Positions 48,401 to 59,669 of a stretch of DNA of 64,000 nucleotides are shown piece by piece. The DNA is from Phocaeicola coprocola DSM 17136 (GTDB lineage: Bacteria; Bacteroidota; Bacteroidia; Bacteroidales; Bacteroidaceae). Position 1 is the stretch's first letter, and the number at the start of each line of letters is the position of its first letter. The notes below the pieces were generated by a model. The model had not been told where the DNA came from and ran no database searches. It saw only the letters and a program-made list of their open reading frames with translations. The stretch is taken from positions 73,865 through 137,864 of the forward strand of contig NZ_DS981460.1 in assembly GCF_000154845.1 (NCBI RefSeq), read 5' to 3'. Both the position numbers and the translations under genes were made by a program.

Positions 48401-49029
48401 TGGAAGTTAACGTATTAAATATTAAGGGTGAAGATACCGGAAGAAAGGTTGCTTTGAATGAAGCTATCTTCGGAATCACTCCGAATGATCACGCTATCTA
48501 TCTGGACGTAAAACAGTACATGGCTAATCAGCGCCAGGGAACTCATAAGTCTAAAGAAAGAAGCGAAATCAGTGGTTCTACTCGTAAATTAGGCCGTCAG
48601 AAAGGTGGAGGTGGTGCACGTCGTGGTGATATCAACTCTCCATTGTTGGTTGGTGGTGCTCGTGTATTTGGTCCAAAGCCACGTGATTATTGGTTCAAAT
48701 TGAACAAGAAAGTAAAGACTTTGGCTCGTAAGTCTGCTTTGGCATATAAGGCTCAGGCTAACAATATCGTAGTAGTAGAAGACTTCACTTTTGAAGCTCC
48801 TAAGACTAAAGAATTCGTAAATGTTGTGAATAATCTTAAAGTAGCTGGTAAAAAGCTGCTTATGGTTTTGCCGGAAGCAAATAAAAACGTATATTTGTCT
48901 GCTCGTAACTTAGAGCGTACAAATCTTGCAATTGCTTCTGCGCTGAATACTTACTCAGTATTGAACGCAGAAACTCTTGTTGTTACAGAGAGCGCATTGA
49001 AAGCTATCGAGGAAACCTTAGTTAAATAA
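48400..49029 (+). CDS. rplD: 50S ribosomal protein uL4
   Basis: 209 residues; the exit-tunnel loop is seen in [20 protein letters not shown], followed by [17 protein letters not shown]. In gamma-proteobacteria L4 autoregulates the S10 operon; whether it does here is unknown. Confidence 0.98.
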   Translation: MEVNVLNIKGEDTGRKVALNEAIFGITPNDHAIYLDVKQYMANQRQGTHKSKERSEISGSTRKLGRQKGGGGARRGDINSPLLVGGARVFGPKPRDYWFKLNKKVKTLARKSALAYKAQANNIVVVEDFTFEAPKTKEFVNVVNNLKVAGKKLLMVLPEANKNVYLSARNLERTNLAIASALNTYSVLNAETLVVTESALKAIEETLVK

Positions 49030-49049
49030 TTAAAGGAGGCTGAAGTAAT

Positions 49050-49340
49050 ATGGGAATGATTATTAAACCGTTGGTTACAGAAAAAATGACGGCAATATCT
49101 GAAAAGTTCAACCGCTTTGGATTTATTGTTCGTCCTGAAGCTAACAAATTAGAAATTAAGAGCGAAATCGAGGCTTTGTATAACGTAACTGTTGTTGATG
49201 TGAATACTATCCGTTACGCAGGAAAGAACAAGAGCCGTTATACTAAATCAGGTCTTATCAATGGACGTACTAATGCTTATAAAAAAGCTATCGTTACATT
49301 GAAAGAAGGTGATACTATTGATTTTTATAGCAATATTTAA
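49050..49340 (+). CDS. rplW: 50S ribosomal protein uL23
   Basis: 96 residues (MGMIIKPLVTEKMTAISEKF, VVDVNTIRYAGKNKSRY). It lies at the tunnel exit and is the docking site for trigger factor and SRP. AAAGGAGG lies 10 bases before the ATG. Confidence 0.97.
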   Translation: MGMIIKPLVTEKMTAISEKFNRFGFIVRPEANKLEIKSEIEALYNVTVVDVNTIRYAGKNKSRYTKSGLINGRTNAYKKAIVTLKEGDTIDFYSNI

Positions 49341-49347
49341 ATAAAAG

Positions 49348-50169
49348 ATGGCAGTACGTAAATTTAAGCCCACAACACCGGGGCAGAGACACAAAATTAT
49401 TGGTACTTTTGAAGAAATTACTGCATCGGTACCAGAAAAATCTCTTGTATATGGAAAGCGTTCTACTGGTGGTCGTAACCATGTAGGTAAAATGACAATG
49501 CGCTATATCGGTGGCGGTCATAAGAGAAAATTCCGTATTATTGATTTCAAGAGAAATAAAGACGGTGTTCCAGCAGTTGTTAAAACAATTGAATACGATC
49601 CGAACCGTTCAGCTCGTATCGCGTTGTTGTTTTATGCTGATGGTGAAAAAAGATATATTATTGCTCCTAATGGATTGCAAGTTGGTAGCACTTTGATGTC
49701 TGGAGCGAATGCGGCGCCTGAGATTGGTAACGCACTTCCTCTTGAAAACATCCCTGTCGGTACTGTAATTCATAACATTGAGTTGCGTCCGGGTCAAGGT
49801 GCTGCATTGGTAAGATCGGCTGGTAATTTTGCTCAGTTGACTTCTCGTGAAGGTAAATACTGTGTAATCAAGTTGCCTTCAGGTGAAGTAAGACAAATCT
49901 TAAGTGCTTGTAAAGCTACAGTTGGTAGTGTTGGTAATTCAGACCATGCTTTGGAAGCTTCAGGTAAGGCTGGACGTTCTCGTTGGTTGGGTCGTCGTCC
50001 TCACAACCGTGGTGTTGTTATGAACCCAGTTGATCACCCGATGGGTGGTGGTGAAGGACGTCAGTCAGGAGGTCACCCAAGATCACGTACAGGCTTGTAT
50101 GCTAAGGGCTTGAAGACAAGAGCACCTAAGAAACAGTCTTCTAAGTATATTATTGAAAGAAGAAAATAA
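49348..50169 (+). CDS. rplB: 50S ribosomal protein uL2
   Basis: 273 residues. Conserved [38 protein letters not shown], and the C-terminal [13 protein letters not shown] with the histidine near the peptidyl transferase centre. Confidence 0.98.
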   Translation: MAVRKFKPTTPGQRHKIIGTFEEITASVPEKSLVYGKRSTGGRNHVGKMTMRYIGGGHKRKFRIIDFKRNKDGVPAVVKTIEYDPNRSARIALLFYADGEKRYIIAPNGLQVGSTLMSGANAAPEIGNALPLENIPVGTVIHNIELRPGQGAALVRSAGNFAQLTSREGKYCVIKLPSGEVRQILSACKATVGSVGNSDHALEASGKAGRSRWLGRRPHNRGVVMNPVDHPMGGGEGRQSGGHPRSRTGLYAKGLKTRAPKKQSSKYIIERRK

Positions 50170-50193
50170 TAACAACTGATTAATTGAGTATTT

Positions 50194-50463
50194 ATGAGTC
50201 GTTCATTAAAAAAAGGTCCATATATTAATGTAAAACTGGAAAACAAAGTGCTCGCTATGAATGAAAGCGGCAAGAAGTCAGTTGTTAAAACATGGGCTAG
50301 AGCTTCAATGATTTCGCCTGATTTTGTAGGGCATACAATTGCAGTTCATAACGGAAACAAATTTATTCCTGTTTACGTTACTGAAAACATGGTTGGTCAT
50401 AAGTTGGGAGAGTTTGCTCCAACTCGTACTTTCCGTGGTCATGCAGGTAACAAGAAAAAATAA
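50194..50463 (+). CDS. rpsS: 30S ribosomal protein uS19
   Basis: 89 residues ([40 protein letters not shown]). It binds uS13 in the 30S head. Confidence 0.98.
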   Translation: MSRSLKKGPYINVKLENKVLAMNESGKKSVVKTWARASMISPDFVGHTIAVHNGNKFIPVYVTENMVGHKLGEFAPTRTFRGHAGNKKK

Positions 50464-50499
50464 CAGGACACACTTATTGAAATAATAAAGTAATAAATA

Positions 50500-50907
50500 A
50501 TGGGAGCAAGAAAAAAAATATCGGCTGAAAAAAGAAAAGAAGCCCTTAAGACCATGTATTTTGCAAAATTGCAAAATGTGCCTACTTCTCCGCGTAAAAT
50601 GCGTCTCGTTGCTGATATGATTCGCGGTATGGAGGTTAATAGAGCACTTGGTGTATTGAAGTTTTCTTCTAAGGAAGCTTCTGCAAGAGTGGAAAAACTG
50701 TTGCGCTCTGCTATTGCTAACTGGGAACAGAAAAACGAACGCAAAGCTGAAGATGGTGAACTTTTTGTAACTAAGATTTTTGTTGACGGAGGAGCTACTC
50801 TGAAAAGAATGAGACCGGCTCCACAGGGTAGAGGTTACAGAATTCGTAAACGTTCAAACCATGTAACTTTGTTCGTTGATTCTAAAAATACTAATGATAA
50901 AAATTAA
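50500..50907 (+). CDS. rplV: 50S ribosomal protein uL22
   Basis: 135 residues; the beta-hairpin that lines the exit tunnel is in [20 protein letters not shown]. The N-terminus has a lysine-rich extension. rpsC starts 6 bases later. Confidence 0.98.
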   Translation: MGARKKISAEKRKEALKTMYFAKLQNVPTSPRKMRLVADMIRGMEVNRALGVLKFSSKEASARVEKLLRSAIANWEQKNERKAEDGELFVTKIFVDGGATLKRMRPAPQGRGYRIRKRSNHVTLFVDSKNTNDKN

Positions 50908-50913
50908 GAGTAG

Positions 50914-51645
50914 ATGGGACAGAAAGTTAATCCGATAAGTAACCGTTTAGGAATTATCAGAGGATGGGATTCTAATTGGTACGGTGGCAAGAATTATGGT
51001 GATGCTTTATTGGAAGATAGCAAAATTCGTAAATATCTGAATGCCAGACTTGCAAAAGCCAGCGTTTCAAGAATCGTAATTGAACGTACTCTGAAGTTGG
51101 TGACAATTACTGTATGTACTGCTCGCCCAGGTATTATCATTGGTAAAGGTGGTCAGGAAGTTGATAAGTTGAAAGAAGAGTTGAAGAAGATCACCGATAA
51201 GGATATCCAGATTAATATCTTCGAAGTGAAGAAACCCGAACTCGACGCTGTGATTGTTGCTAATAATATCGCTCGCCAGGTTGAAGGTAAGATTGCTTAC
51301 CGCCGCGCTATTAAAATGGCTATTGCCAATACAATGCGTATGGGAGCTGAAGGTATCAAGGTACTGATTTCAGGTCGTTTGAATGGTGCTGAAATGGCAC
51401 GTTCTGAAATGTATAAGGAAGGTCGTACTCCGTTGCATACTTTCCGTGCAGATATTGACTATTGTCATGCTGAAGCTTTGACAAAAGTTGGTTTGCTGGG
51501 TATCAAAGTATGGATTTGCCGTGGTGAAGTTTATGGTAAACGTGAGTTAGCTCCTAACTTCACTCAGAGCAAGGAAAACAACCGTGGTGGAAACGGTAAT
51601 AATGGAGGAAAGAACTTCCGTAGAAAGAAAAACAACAATCGCTAA
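50914..51645 (+). CDS. rpsC: 30S ribosomal protein uS3
   Basis: 243 residues at the mRNA entry channel. The KH domain ([20 protein letters not shown]) and C-terminal domain ([20 protein letters not shown]) are conserved. The tail is rich in Asn, Gly and Lys (about 220-243). Confidence 0.98.
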   Translation: MGQKVNPISNRLGIIRGWDSNWYGGKNYGDALLEDSKIRKYLNARLAKASVSRIVIERTLKLVTITVCTARPGIIIGKGGQEVDKLKEELKKITDKDIQINIFEVKKPELDAVIVANNIARQVEGKIAYRRAIKMAIANTMRMGAEGIKVLISGRLNGAEMARSEMYKEGRTPLHTFRADIDYCHAEALTKVGLLGIKVWICRGEVYGKRELAPNFTQSKENNRGGNGNNGGKNFRRKKNNNR

Positions 51646-51666
51646 CGAATTTGAATTTTAGGAATT

Positions 51667-52098
51667 ATGTTACAACCGAAAAAGACAAAATTCAGAAGAC
51701 AGCAGAAAGGTAGCGCTAAAGGTAATGCCCAGAGAGGACACCAGTTGGCTTTCGGTACATTTGGTATCAAGTCATTACAGACTAAGTGGATTACTGGACG
51801 TCAGATTGAAGCAGCTCGTATTGCTGTAACAAGATATATGCAGCGTCAGGGTCAGATTTGGATCCGTATTTTCCCGGACAAACCTATTACTCGTAAACCT
51901 GCTGATGTACGTATGGGTAAAGGTAAAGGTTCTCCCGAAGGATTTGTAGCTCCTGTAACTCCGGGTCGTATTTTGATCGAAGTAGAAGGAGTTTCTTTTG
52001 ATGTAGCTAAAGAAGCTTTGCGCCTTGCAGCACAGAAACTTCCTGTTACAACTAAGTTTATTGTTAGACGTGATTACGACGCAAGTCAAAATGCTTAA
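51667..52098 (+). CDS. rplP: 50S ribosomal protein uL16
   Basis: 143 residues near the A-site tRNA elbow ([40 protein letters not shown]). The arginine-rich loop with the hydroxylation site in other species is visible in RMGKGKG. Confidence 0.98.
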   Translation: MLQPKKTKFRRQQKGSAKGNAQRGHQLAFGTFGIKSLQTKWITGRQIEAARIAVTRYMQRQGQIWIRIFPDKPITRKPADVRMGKGKGSPEGFVAPVTPGRILIEVEGVSFDVAKEALRLAAQKLPVTTKFIVRRDYDASQNA

Positions 52099-52103
52099 TT
52101 GAT

Positions 52104-52298
52104 ATGAAGATTGCAGAAATTAGAGAAATAGCTACCAACGAATTGGCAGAAAGAATTCAGACTGAAGTTGCCAATTACAATCAAATGGTTTTAAATCATT
52201 CGATCTCTCCGCTGGAAAATCCTGCACAGATTAAGAAATTACGCAGAACAATTGCGCGTATGAAAGCAGAATTGCGTCAGAGAGAACTTAACAAATAA
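52104..52298 (+). CDS. rpmC: 50S ribosomal protein uL29
   Basis: 64-residue two-helix protein by the tunnel exit ([38 protein letters not shown]). It starts 5 bases after rplP. Confidence 0.97.
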   Translation: MKIAEIREIATNELAERIQTEVANYNQMVLNHSISPLENPAQIKKLRRTIARMKAELRQRELNK

Positions 52299-52309
52299 TA
52301 ATGGTCCTC

Positions 52310-52567
52310 ATGGAAGCTAGAAATTTAAGAAAAGAAAGAACTGGTGTTGTAGTTAGCAATAAAATGGATAAGACCATTACTGTTGCTGCTAAGTTTAAGG
52401 AAAAACACCCTATTTATGGTAAATTCGTTTCTAAAACGAAGAAATTCCATGCTCATGACGAAAAGAATGAATGCCAAATCGGAGATACTGTTCGTATTAT
52501 GGAAACTCGTCCTTTGAGCAAAACTAAGAGATGGAGATTGATTGAAATTATCGAAAGAGCTAAGTAA
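52310..52567 (+). CDS. rpsQ: 30S ribosomal protein uS17
   Basis: 85 residues from the second ATG ([12 protein letters not shown]); an in-frame ATG at 52301 would add three residues. OB-fold protein with [20 protein letters not shown] and [20 protein letters not shown]. Confidence 0.96.
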   Translation: MEARNLRKERTGVVVSNKMDKTITVAAKFKEKHPIYGKFVSKTKKFHAHDEKNECQIGDTVRIMETRPLSKTKRWRLIEIIERAK

Positions 52568-52569
52568 TT

Positions 52570-52935
52570 ATGATACAAGCAGAATCCAGACTTACAGTAT
52601 GTGACAACAGTGGTGCTAAAGAAGCTCTTTGTATCCGCGTATTAGGCGGTACAAAGAGACGTTATGCCTCTGTTGGGGATGTTATTGTAGTTTCAATAAA
52701 GAGTGTTATCCCCTCAAGTGATATTAAAAAAGGTGCAGTATCTAAGGCCTTGATCGTACGTACAAAGAAAGAAATTCGTCGTGCTGACGGTTCTTATATT
52801 CGTTTTGATGACAATGCTTGCGTATTGCTGAATAACGCAGGTGAAATTAGAGGAAGTCGTATTTTTGGCCCGGTTGCGAGAGAATTGCGTAATGCAAATA
52901 TGAAAGTTGTTTCACTTGCACCTGAAGTACTTTAA
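52570..52935 (+). CDS. rplN: 50S ribosomal protein uL14
   Basis: 121 residues ([40 protein letters not shown]). It lies at the subunit interface, where RsfS binds to silence idle 50S subunits in other bacteria. Two bases separate it from rpsQ. Confidence 0.98.
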   Translation: MIQAESRLTVCDNSGAKEALCIRVLGGTKRRYASVGDVIVVSIKSVIPSSDIKKGAVSKALIVRTKKEIRRADGSYIRFDDNACVLLNNAGEIRGSRIFGPVARELRNANMKVVSLAPEVL

Positions 52936-52955
52936 TTTTGTAAAAGATTTAAGTA

Positions 52956-53279
52956 ATGAGTAAATTACATATTAAAAAAGGCGATACAGTTTACGTAAAC
53001 TCTGGTGAAGACAAGGGTAAAACTGGCCGCGTGTTGAAAGTTCTTGTTAAAGAAGGACGTGCACTGGTTGAAGGTATCAACATGGTATCAAAGAGCACTA
53101 AACCTAATGCAAAGAATCCTCAGGGTGGTATTGTGAAGCAGGAAGCACCTATTCACATCTCTAACCTGAATCCGGTTGATCCTAAGACAGGTAAACCGAC
53201 ACGTGTTGGTAGAAGAGAAAGTTCTGATGGAAGAACATTTGTTCGTTATGCTAAAAAATCAGGAGAGGAGATTAAATAA
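52956..53279 (+). CDS. rplX: 50S ribosomal protein uL24
   Basis: 107-residue KOW-domain protein ([20 protein letters not shown]) initiating 50S assembly. The stop overlaps the rplE start by one base (TAATG). Confidence 0.97.
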   Translation: MSKLHIKKGDTVYVNSGEDKGKTGRVLKVLVKEGRALVEGINMVSKSTKPNAKNPQGGIVKQEAPIHISNLNPVDPKTGKPTRVGRRESSDGRTFVRYAKKSGEEIK

Positions 53280-53836
53280 TGAGTAATACTGCTAGCCTTA
53301 AGAAAGAATATGCAGAGCGCATTGCTCCTGCGTTGAAGAATCAGTTCCAGTATACTTCATCTATGCAGATTCCTAAGCTGAAGAAGATTGTTATCAGTCA
53401 GGGTTTGGGTATGGCTGTAGCTGATAAGAAAATTATCGATGTTGCTATCAATGAACTGACAGCAATTACCGGTCAGAAAGCTGTTGCAACTGTTTCTCGT
53501 AAAGATATCGCAAACTTTAAGTTGCGTAAAAAAATGCCTATCGGTGTAATGGTAACTTTACGTCGTGAAAGAATGTATGAATTCCTTGAAAAGCTTGTTC
53601 GTGTAGCTTTGCCACGTATCCGTGACTTCAAAGGTATCGAAAGCAAGTTGGACGGAAGAGGTAATTATACTTTGGGTATTCAGGAACAAATCATTTTCCC
53701 TGAAATAAATATCGATAGTATTACTAAAATTCTCGGAATGAATATTACCTTTGTAACCTCTGCTCAAACAGACGAAGAAGGTTATGCTTTGTTGAAGGAA
53801 TTCGGTTTACCGTTTAAAAACGCTAAAAAAGATTGA
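53279..53836 (+). CDS. rplE: 50S ribosomal protein uL5
   Basis: 185 residues of the 5S RNP and central protuberance ([40 protein letters not shown]). Confidence 0.98.
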   Translation: MSNTASLKKEYAERIAPALKNQFQYTSSMQIPKLKKIVISQGLGMAVADKKIIDVAINELTAITGQKAVATVSRKDIANFKLRKKMPIGVMVTLRRERMYEFLEKLVRVALPRIRDFKGIESKLDGRGNYTLGIQEQIIFPEINIDSITKILGMNITFVTSAQTDEEGYALLKEFGLPFKNAKKD

Positions 53837-53842
53837 TAAGAT

Positions 53843-54142
53843 ATGGCAAAAGAATCAATGAAGGCTCGTGAAGTAAGAAGAGCCAAACTGGTAGCCAAAT
53901 ATGCTGAGAAACGTGCTGCGTTGAAGAAGATTGTTAATACTGGTGATCCTGCTGAAGCTTTTGAAGCTGCACAGAAATTGCAGGCACTGCCTAAGAATTC
54001 CAATCCTATTCGCTTGCACAACCGTTGTAAACTGACTGGTCGTCCTAAAGGATATATGCGTCAGTTCGGTATTTCACGTATTCAGTTCCGTGAAATGGCA
54101 TCAAACGGTTTAATCCCGGGCGTTAAGAAAGCAAGCTGGTAA
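53843..54142 (+). CDS. rpsN: 30S ribosomal protein uS14, zinc-independent form
   Basis: 99 residues, the longer C-minus type without the CxxC-x(n)-CxxC zinc ribbon ([20 protein letters not shown]). It binds the 30S head 3 bases of gap after rplE plus its own start context; rpsH follows after 58 bases. Confidence 0.97.
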   Translation: MAKESMKAREVRRAKLVAKYAEKRAALKKIVNTGDPAEAFEAAQKLQALPKNSNPIRLHNRCKLTGRPKGYMRQFGISRIQFREMASNGLIPGVKKASW

Positions 54143-54200
54143 ATTTTTTTATTATTAAATATTGTCAGGGTAGTCCTGATTAATTTAACAATTTATTTTT

Positions 54201-54596
54201 ATGACAGATCCAATCGCAGATTATCTCACAAGATTGAGAAATGCAATTAGTGCTAAGCACAGAGTTGTAGAAGTACCTGCTTCAAACTTGAAAAAAGAAA
54301 TTACTAAGATTCTGTTTGACAAAGGTTACATTCTGAACTACAAATTTGTAAAAGATGGTCCTCAAGGAACTATCAAGGTTGCTTTGAAGTATGATGCTGT
54401 TAACAAAGTTAACGCTATCAAAAAACTTGAAAGAGTATCTACTCCGGGTATGCGTAAGTATACCGGCTACAAAGACATGCCGAGAGTTATTAATGGATTA
54501 GGTATTGCTATTATATCTACTTCCAAAGGTGTGATGACAGACAAGGAAGCTGCTGCATTGAAAATCGGTGGTGAAGTTCTTTGTTATGTATATTAA
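54201..54596 (+). CDS. rpsH: 30S ribosomal protein uS8
   Basis: 131 residues (MTDPIADYLTRLRNAISAKH, STSKGVMTDKEAAALKIGGE). It organises the 30S central domain and is the spc-operon repressor in E. coli. Confidence 0.98.
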   Translation: MTDPIADYLTRLRNAISAKHRVVEVPASNLKKEITKILFDKGYILNYKFVKDGPQGTIKVALKYDAVNKVNAIKKLERVSTPGMRKYTGYKDMPRVINGLGIAIISTSKGVMTDKEAAALKIGGEVLCYVY

Positions 54597-54614
54597 TGTA
54601 GGAGGATATAAACT

Positions 54615-55184
54615 ATGTCAAGAATAGGTAAATTGCCCGTTAGTATTCCTGCTGGAGTAACAGTTACTCTGAAGGATAACGTAGTAAACGTTAAAGGTCC
54701 GAAAGGTGAGTTGAGTCAGTTTGTAAATCCTGCTATTGAAGTAGAAATTGCAGACGGTCACGTGGTGTTGAAAGAAAATGAAAACGCTATGCTTGATAAC
54801 CTCAAACAGCGTCATGCGTTCCATGGTTTGTATCGTGCTTTGATACATAACATGGTTGTTGGTGTTTCTGAAGGTTATAAGAAGGAGTTGGAACTTGTCG
54901 GTGTTGGTTACCGTGCATCAAACAATGGTAATATCATTGATTTCGCTTTAGGTTATACTCATAACATCTTTATGCAGTTGCCTCCTGAAATCAAGGTTGA
55001 AACTAAATCTGAAAGAAATAAGAACCCTCTTATTATATTGGAATCTTGTGACAAACAGTTGCTCGGTCAGGTTTGTTCAAAAATACGCTCTTTCCGTAAG
55101 CCTGAACCTTATAAAGGAAAAGGTATTAAGTTTGTTGGTGAAGAAATTCGTAGAAAGTCTGGTAAGTCAGCTGGTGCTAAGTAA
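54615..55184 (+). CDS. rplF: 50S ribosomal protein uL6
   Basis: 189 residues (MSRIGKLPVSIPAGVTVTLK, RKPEPYKGKGIKFVGEEIRR) near the sarcin-ricin loop. AGGAGG lies 9 bases before the ATG. Confidence 0.98.
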   Translation: MSRIGKLPVSIPAGVTVTLKDNVVNVKGPKGELSQFVNPAIEVEIADGHVVLKENENAMLDNLKQRHAFHGLYRALIHNMVVGVSEGYKKELELVGVGYRASNNGNIIDFALGYTHNIFMQLPPEIKVETKSERNKNPLIILESCDKQLLGQVCSKIRSFRKPEPYKGKGIKFVGEEIRRKSGKSAGAK

Positions 55185-55205
55185 TTCACATAAAATCGTA
55201 CAATT

Positions 55206-55547
55206 ATGACAACAAAAATAGAAAGACGAATCAAGATCAAATATAGAGTACGCAACAAGATTTCAGGTACAGCTGAACGTCCGCGTATGAGTGTGTTTAG
55301 AAGTAACAAGCAGATATATGTCCAAGTTATCGACGATTTGAGCGGTAGAACATTGGCTGCTGCTTCTTCTTTGGGTATGGAACCAATGCCAAAGAAAGAA
55401 CAAGCTGCTAAAGTTGGTGAACTGATCGCTAAGAAAGCTCAAGAAGCTGGTATTACGACTGTCGTATTCGACCGTAATGGTTACTTGTATCATGGGAGAG
55501 TAAAAGAAGTAGCTGATGCTGCTCGTAACGGTGGACTTAAATTTTAA
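55206..55547 (+). CDS. rplR: 50S ribosomal protein uL18
   Basis: 113 residues binding 5S rRNA ([40 protein letters not shown]). Confidence 0.98.
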   Translation: MTTKIERRIKIKYRVRNKISGTAERPRMSVFRSNKQIYVQVIDDLSGRTLAAASSLGMEPMPKKEQAAKVGELIAKKAQEAGITTVVFDRNGYLYHGRVKEVADAARNGGLKF

Positions 55548-55553
55548 TGAATT

Positions 55554-56069
55554 ATGGCAGTTAATAATAGAGTTAAGATCACTAACGATATAGAATTAAA
55601 AGATAGACTGGTTGCAATCAACCGCGTTACTAAAGTTACAAAAGGTGGTAGAACTTTCAGCTTCTCTGCTATTGTTGTAGTTGGTAATGAAGATGGAATT
55701 ATCGGTTGGGGCCTTGGAAAAGCTGGTGAAGTTACAGCAGCAATTGCAAAAGGTGTAGAAGCCGCAAAGAAAAATCTGACTCGTGTTCCTGTATTAAAAG
55801 GAACTGTTCCTCACGAACAGTCTGCTAAATTTGGCGGTGCAGAAGTTTTTATTAAGCCTGCATCAACCGGTACAGGAGTTGTAGCTGGTGGCGCAATGCG
55901 TGCTGTTTTGGAAAGTGTTGGTGTAACAGACGTTTTGGCTAAATCAAAAGGTTCTTCTAACCCACACAACCTAGTTAAAGCTACAATCTTGGCTTTGAGC
56001 GAAATGAGAGATGCTCGCATGGTAGCCCAAAACAGAGGTGTAAGTATGGAAAAAGTATTTAGAGGATAA
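55554..56069 (+). CDS. rpsE: 30S ribosomal protein uS5
   Basis: 171 residues in the decoding and mRNA-entry region. The dsRBD-like domain ([20 protein letters not shown]) and the C-terminal domain ([20 protein letters not shown]) are conserved. Confidence 0.98.
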   Translation: MAVNNRVKITNDIELKDRLVAINRVTKVTKGGRTFSFSAIVVVGNEDGIIGWGLGKAGEVTAAIAKGVEAAKKNLTRVPVLKGTVPHEQSAKFGGAEVFIKPASTGTGVVAGGAMRAVLESVGVTDVLAKSKGSSNPHNLVKATILALSEMRDARMVAQNRGVSMEKVFRG

Positions 56070-56080
56070 GGAGGATAAAC

Positions 56081-56257
56081 ATGTCAACTATTAAGATTAA
56101 ACAAATAAAGAGTAGAATTGGTGCTCCTGCAGATCAGAAAAAAACATTGGATGCACTGGGACTTCGTAAATTGAATCGTGTGGTTGAACACGAAGAAACT
56201 CCTTCAATTCTGGGTATGATTGAAAAGGTAAAACACCTGGTTGCAATCGTTAAGTAA
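56081..56257 (+). CDS. rpmD: 50S ribosomal protein uL30
   Basis: 58-residue protein (MSTIKIKQIKSRIGAPADQK, LGLRKLNRVVEHEETPSILG) in its standard place between rpsE and rplO. A perfect AAGGAGG lies 6 bases before the ATG. Confidence 0.96.
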   Translation: MSTIKIKQIKSRIGAPADQKKTLDALGLRKLNRVVEHEETPSILGMIEKVKHLVAIVK

Positions 56258-56287
56258 TATATTGTTAATAATAAAGGATTTTACAAT

Positions 56288-56734
56288 ATGAATTTAAATA
56301 ATTTACGTCCAGCAGAAGGTTCTGTCAAAACTAGAAAGAGAATTGGTCGTGGTGCTGGTTCTGGTTTGGGAGGTACTTCAACAAGAGGACATAAAGGAGC
56401 AAAATCAAGATCTGGTTATTCTAAGAAGATCGGTTTTGAAGGTGGTCAGATGCCTCTTCAGCGTCGTGTTCCGAAATTTGGTTTTAAGAATATTAACCGT
56501 GTAGAATATAAAGCTATTAACCTTGATACTATTCAGAAATTGGCTGAAGCTAAGAACCTGTCTAAAGTTAGTGTTAATGACTTGATTGAAGCTGGTTTTA
56601 TTTCTTCTAATCAGTTAGTGAAAGTTCTTGGTAACGGTAGTTTAACTACTAAACTCGATGTAGAAGCAAATGCTTTCTCTAAGAGTGCAGTAGCTGCAAT
56701 CGAAGCCGTTGGTGGTAATGCAGTAAAACTCTGA
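56288..56734 (+). CDS. rplO: 50S ribosomal protein uL15
   Basis: 148 residues with the glycine-rich N-terminal tail (RKRIGRGAGSGLGGTSTRGH) that threads into 23S rRNA. secY starts 4 bases later. Confidence 0.98.
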   Translation: MNLNNLRPAEGSVKTRKRIGRGAGSGLGGTSTRGHKGAKSRSGYSKKIGFEGGQMPLQRRVPKFGFKNINRVEYKAINLDTIQKLAEAKNLSKVSVNDLIEAGFISSNQLVKVLGNGSLTTKLDVEANAFSKSAVAAIEAVGGNAVKL

Positions 56735-56738
56735 TTCA

Positions 56739-58085
56739 ATGAGAAAATCTATTGAAACATTAAAGAACATATGGAATATTGAGGATCTGAGACAGCGGAT
56801 CCTCATTACTATATTGTTTGTTGCAATCTACAGATTCGGTTCGTATGTGGTTCTTCCAGGTATCAACCCTGATATGCTGTCAAAGTTGCATGAACAAACG
56901 AGTGAAGGTCTTCTTGCTTTGTTGAACATGTTCTCTGGTGGAGCTTTCTCCAATGCTTCAATTTTTGCATTGGGAATCATGCCGTATATCTCTGCATCCA
57001 TCGTGATTCAGTTGTTGGCGATTGCAGTTCCTTACTTCCAGAAATTACAGCGCGAGGGTGAAAGTGGACGTCGTAAAATCAATCAGTATACTCGTATCCT
57101 GACTATTTTTATTTTGATATTCCAAGCACCTTCTTATTTGATCAACTTGAAAATGCAGGCAGGTCCGGCTCTTAATGCTTCATTAGATTGGACTTTCTTT
57201 ATTATTACTTCTACCATCATTTTGGCTGCTGGAAGTATGTTTATCTTGTGGCTTGGAGAAAGAATTACAGACAAGGGTATTGGTAATGGTATTTCTTTGA
57301 TCATTATGATTGGTATCATTGCTCGTCTTCCTCAAGCTTTTTCAGGTGAATTTGTTTCCCGTCTTGCTTCACCGGGTGCTGGTGGTATCATCATGTTCCT
57401 GTTGGAAATTGTTATGTTGATATTAGTTATAGCTGCTGCTATACTTTTGGTACAAGGTGTTCGCAAAGTGCCCGTACAATATGCTAAACGTATTGTAGGA
57501 AATAAACAATATGGTGGTGCTAGACAGTATATTCCTTTGAAGGTAAATGCTGCAAATGTAATGCCGATCATCTTTGCTCAGGCAATCATGTTTATCCCTA
57601 TTACAATTGTTGGATTCTCAAATGTAGCTTCTGCAAGTGGTATTGCTCGTGCTTTTGTAGACCATACTAGTTTCTGGTATAATTTGGTATTTGCAATTTT
57701 GATTATTGTATTTACCTGGTTCTATACTGCAATTACGATTAATCCGACTCAGATGGCTGAGGATATGAAGAGAAATAACGGCTTTATTCCAGGTATCAAA
57801 CCGGGAAAGAGTACTGCAGATTATATTGACACCATAATGTCTCGTATTACATTGCCTGGATCTCTTTTCTTAGCTATCGTTGCTATATTGCCAGCTTTTG
57901 CAGGGGTATTTGGAGTTCAAGCTGAATTTGCACAGTTCTTTGGTGGAACTTCTTTGTTGATTCTTGTGGGTGTTGTTCTTGACACTCTTCAGCAGGTAGA
58001 AAGTCATTTGTTAATGCGTCATTACGATGGCTTGCTTAGCTCAGGAAGAATTAAAGGACGTTCTGGAAATGTTGCTGCTTATTAA
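56739..58085 (+). CDS. secY: Preprotein translocase subunit SecY
   Basis: 448-residue channel with ten transmembrane segments. Landmarks are YRFGSYVVLPGINPD, the plug/TM2 region (GIMPYISASIVIQLL), LQREGESGRRKINQYTR and the C-terminal VLDTLQQVESHLLMRHYDG. Its partner SecE is encoded at 32.2 kb. Confidence 0.98.
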   Translation: MRKSIETLKNIWNIEDLRQRILITILFVAIYRFGSYVVLPGINPDMLSKLHEQTSEGLLALLNMFSGGAFSNASIFALGIMPYISASIVIQLLAIAVPYFQKLQREGESGRRKINQYTRILTIFILIFQAPSYLINLKMQAGPALNASLDWTFFIITSTIILAAGSMFILWLGERITDKGIGNGISLIIMIGIIARLPQAFSGEFVSRLASPGAGGIIMFLLEIVMLILVIAAAILLVQGVRKVPVQYAKRIVGNKQYGGARQYIPLKVNAANVMPIIFAQAIMFIPITIVGFSNVASASGIARAFVDHTSFWYNLVFAILIIVFTWFYTAITINPTQMAEDMKRNNGFIPGIKPGKSTADYIDTIMSRITLPGSLFLAIVAILPAFAGVFGVQAEFAQFFGGTSLLILVGVVLDTLQQVESHLLMRHYDGLLSSGRIKGRSGNVAAY

Positions 58086-58096
58086 ATAAAGTCAGA

Positions 58097-58894
58097 ATGA
58101 TATTTCTTAAGACAGATGATGAGATAGAGTTGCTTCGTCAGAGTAATCTCCTTGTGGGGAGGACTCTGGCTGAAGTGGCAAAATTGATAAAGCCTGGAGT
58201 GACAACAAAACAACTTGATAAAGTTGCGGAAGAATTTATTAGAGATCATGGGGCAATTCCCACTTTTAAAGGTTTCCCTAATCCATATGGACCTCCATTT
58301 CCTGGTACATTATGTACTTCCGTTAATGAACAAGTTGTGCATGGTATTCCTAATGATATTCCTTTAAAAGAAGGTGATATTGTTTCTGTCGACTGTGGAA
58401 CTTATATGAACGGCTATTGTGGAGATTCTGCTTATACTTTTTGTGTAGGAGAAGTTGATTCCGAAATTGTAGCCCTTTTGAAAACTACAAAAGAGGCTTT
58501 GTATAAGGGGATTGAAAATGCTGTTCATGGAAAGCGTTTAGGTGATATTGGATATGCAATTCAGCAACATTGTGAAGCCCAATCGTATGAAGTAGTTCGT
58601 GAGTTCGTAGGTCATGGGATAGGTAAGGAGATGCATGAACAACCTCAAGTTCCTAATTATGGCAAAAGAGGCACAGGAACCTTGTTAAAAAAAGGAATGT
58701 GTATTGCTATTGAGCCCATGATAACTCAGGGAAGTCGTCAGATTGTAATGGAAAGTGATCGTTGGACTATCAGAACAAGAGATCGTAAATGTGCTGCTCA
58801 TTTTGAGCACACTGTTGCGATAGGCTTGGATAAAGCAGATATTTTATCATCGTTTGAATTTATAGAGCAAGTTTTAGGAGATAAAGCAATTTAA
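58097..58894 (+). CDS. map: Methionine aminopeptidase, type I
   Basis: 265-residue enzyme removing initiator methionine. Substrate histidine in VVHGIPN and metal ligands in [18 protein letters not shown] (two Asp), [13 protein letters not shown] (His), IEPMI (Glu) and FEHTVAI (Glu). infA begins one base after its stop. Confidence 0.97.
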   Translation: MIFLKTDDEIELLRQSNLLVGRTLAEVAKLIKPGVTTKQLDKVAEEFIRDHGAIPTFKGFPNPYGPPFPGTLCTSVNEQVVHGIPNDIPLKEGDIVSVDCGTYMNGYCGDSAYTFCVGEVDSEIVALLKTTKEALYKGIENAVHGKRLGDIGYAIQQHCEAQSYEVVREFVGHGIGKEMHEQPQVPNYGKRGTGTLLKKGMCIAIEPMITQGSRQIVMESDRWTIRTRDRKCAAHFEHTVAIGLDKADILSSFEFIEQVLGDKAI

Positions 58895-58895
58895 T

Positions 58896-59114
58896 ATGGC
58901 AAAGCAATCCGCAATTGAACAAGATGGAGTGATCGTTGAAGCATTGTCAAATGCAATGTTTCGTGTTGAGCTGGAAAACGGACATGAGATTACTGCTCAT
59001 ATTTCCGGCAAAATGAGAATGCATTACATTAAAATATTACCGGGGGATAAGGTAAGGGTAGAGATGTCACCCTATGATTTGTCCAAAGGAAGAATCGTTT
59101 TTAGATATAAATAA
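58896..59114 (+). CDS. infA: Translation initiation factor IF-1
   Basis: 72-residue S1/OB-fold protein ([40 protein letters not shown]) that blocks the A site during initiation. Confidence 0.98.
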   Translation: MAKQSAIEQDGVIVEALSNAMFRVELENGHEITAHISGKMRMHYIKILPGDKVRVEMSPYDLSKGRIVFRYK

Positions 59115-59127
59115 AAGAAAATAAGAT

Positions 59128-59244
59128 ATGAAAGTAAGAGCATCATTAAAGAAACGTACGCCGGAATGTAAGATCGTAAGACGTAATGGCCGTTTGTATG
59201 TTATTAACAAGAAAAATCCTAAGTATAAACAACGTCAAGGATAA
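59128..59244 (+). CDS. rpmJ: 50S ribosomal protein bL36, zinc-less variant
   Basis: 38-residue protein ([20 protein letters not shown], then NPKYKQRQG). Of the usual CCCH zinc ligands only C14 remains; the other positions are T11, N27 and Y33, so it is a C-minus form that should not bind zinc. Confidence 0.95.
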   Translation: MKVRASLKKRTPECKIVRRNGRLYVINKKNPKYKQRQG

Positions 59245-59277
59245 TTTATTATTTTTGCAAAAAAAATAATTTAGTAT

Positions 59278-59658
59278 ATGGCTATAAGAATAGTTGGTGT
59301 AGATTTGCCTCAGAATAAGAGAGGTGAGATTGCGTTGACATACGTATATGGTATCGGACGCAGTAGTTCAGCAAAGATTTTGGACAAGGCAGGTGTTGAT
59401 CGTGACCTGAAGGTTAAGGATTGGACTGATGATCAGGCTGCTAAGATTCGTGAAATTATCGGTGCTGAATATAAAGTAGAAGGTGATCTTCGTTCAGAAA
59501 TCCAGTTGAACATTAAGCGATTAATGGATATTGGTTGCTATCGTGGTGTTCGTCACCGTTTAGGTCTGCCCGTAAGAGGTCAGAGCACAAAGAATAATGC
59601 TCGTACACGTAAGGGAAGAAAGAAAACTGTTGCAAATAAGAAAAAAGCTACTAAATAA
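59278..59658 (+). CDS. rpsM: 30S ribosomal protein uS13
   Basis: 126 residues ([40 protein letters not shown]) with the lysine-rich tail reaching the P site. First gene of the alpha-operon set. Confidence 0.98.
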   Translation: MAIRIVGVDLPQNKRGEIALTYVYGIGRSSSAKILDKAGVDRDLKVKDWTDDQAAKIREIIGAEYKVEGDLRSEIQLNIKRLMDIGCYRGVRHRLGLPVRGQSTKNNARTRKGRKKTVANKKKATK

Positions 59659-59669
59659 TAATTGTTAAT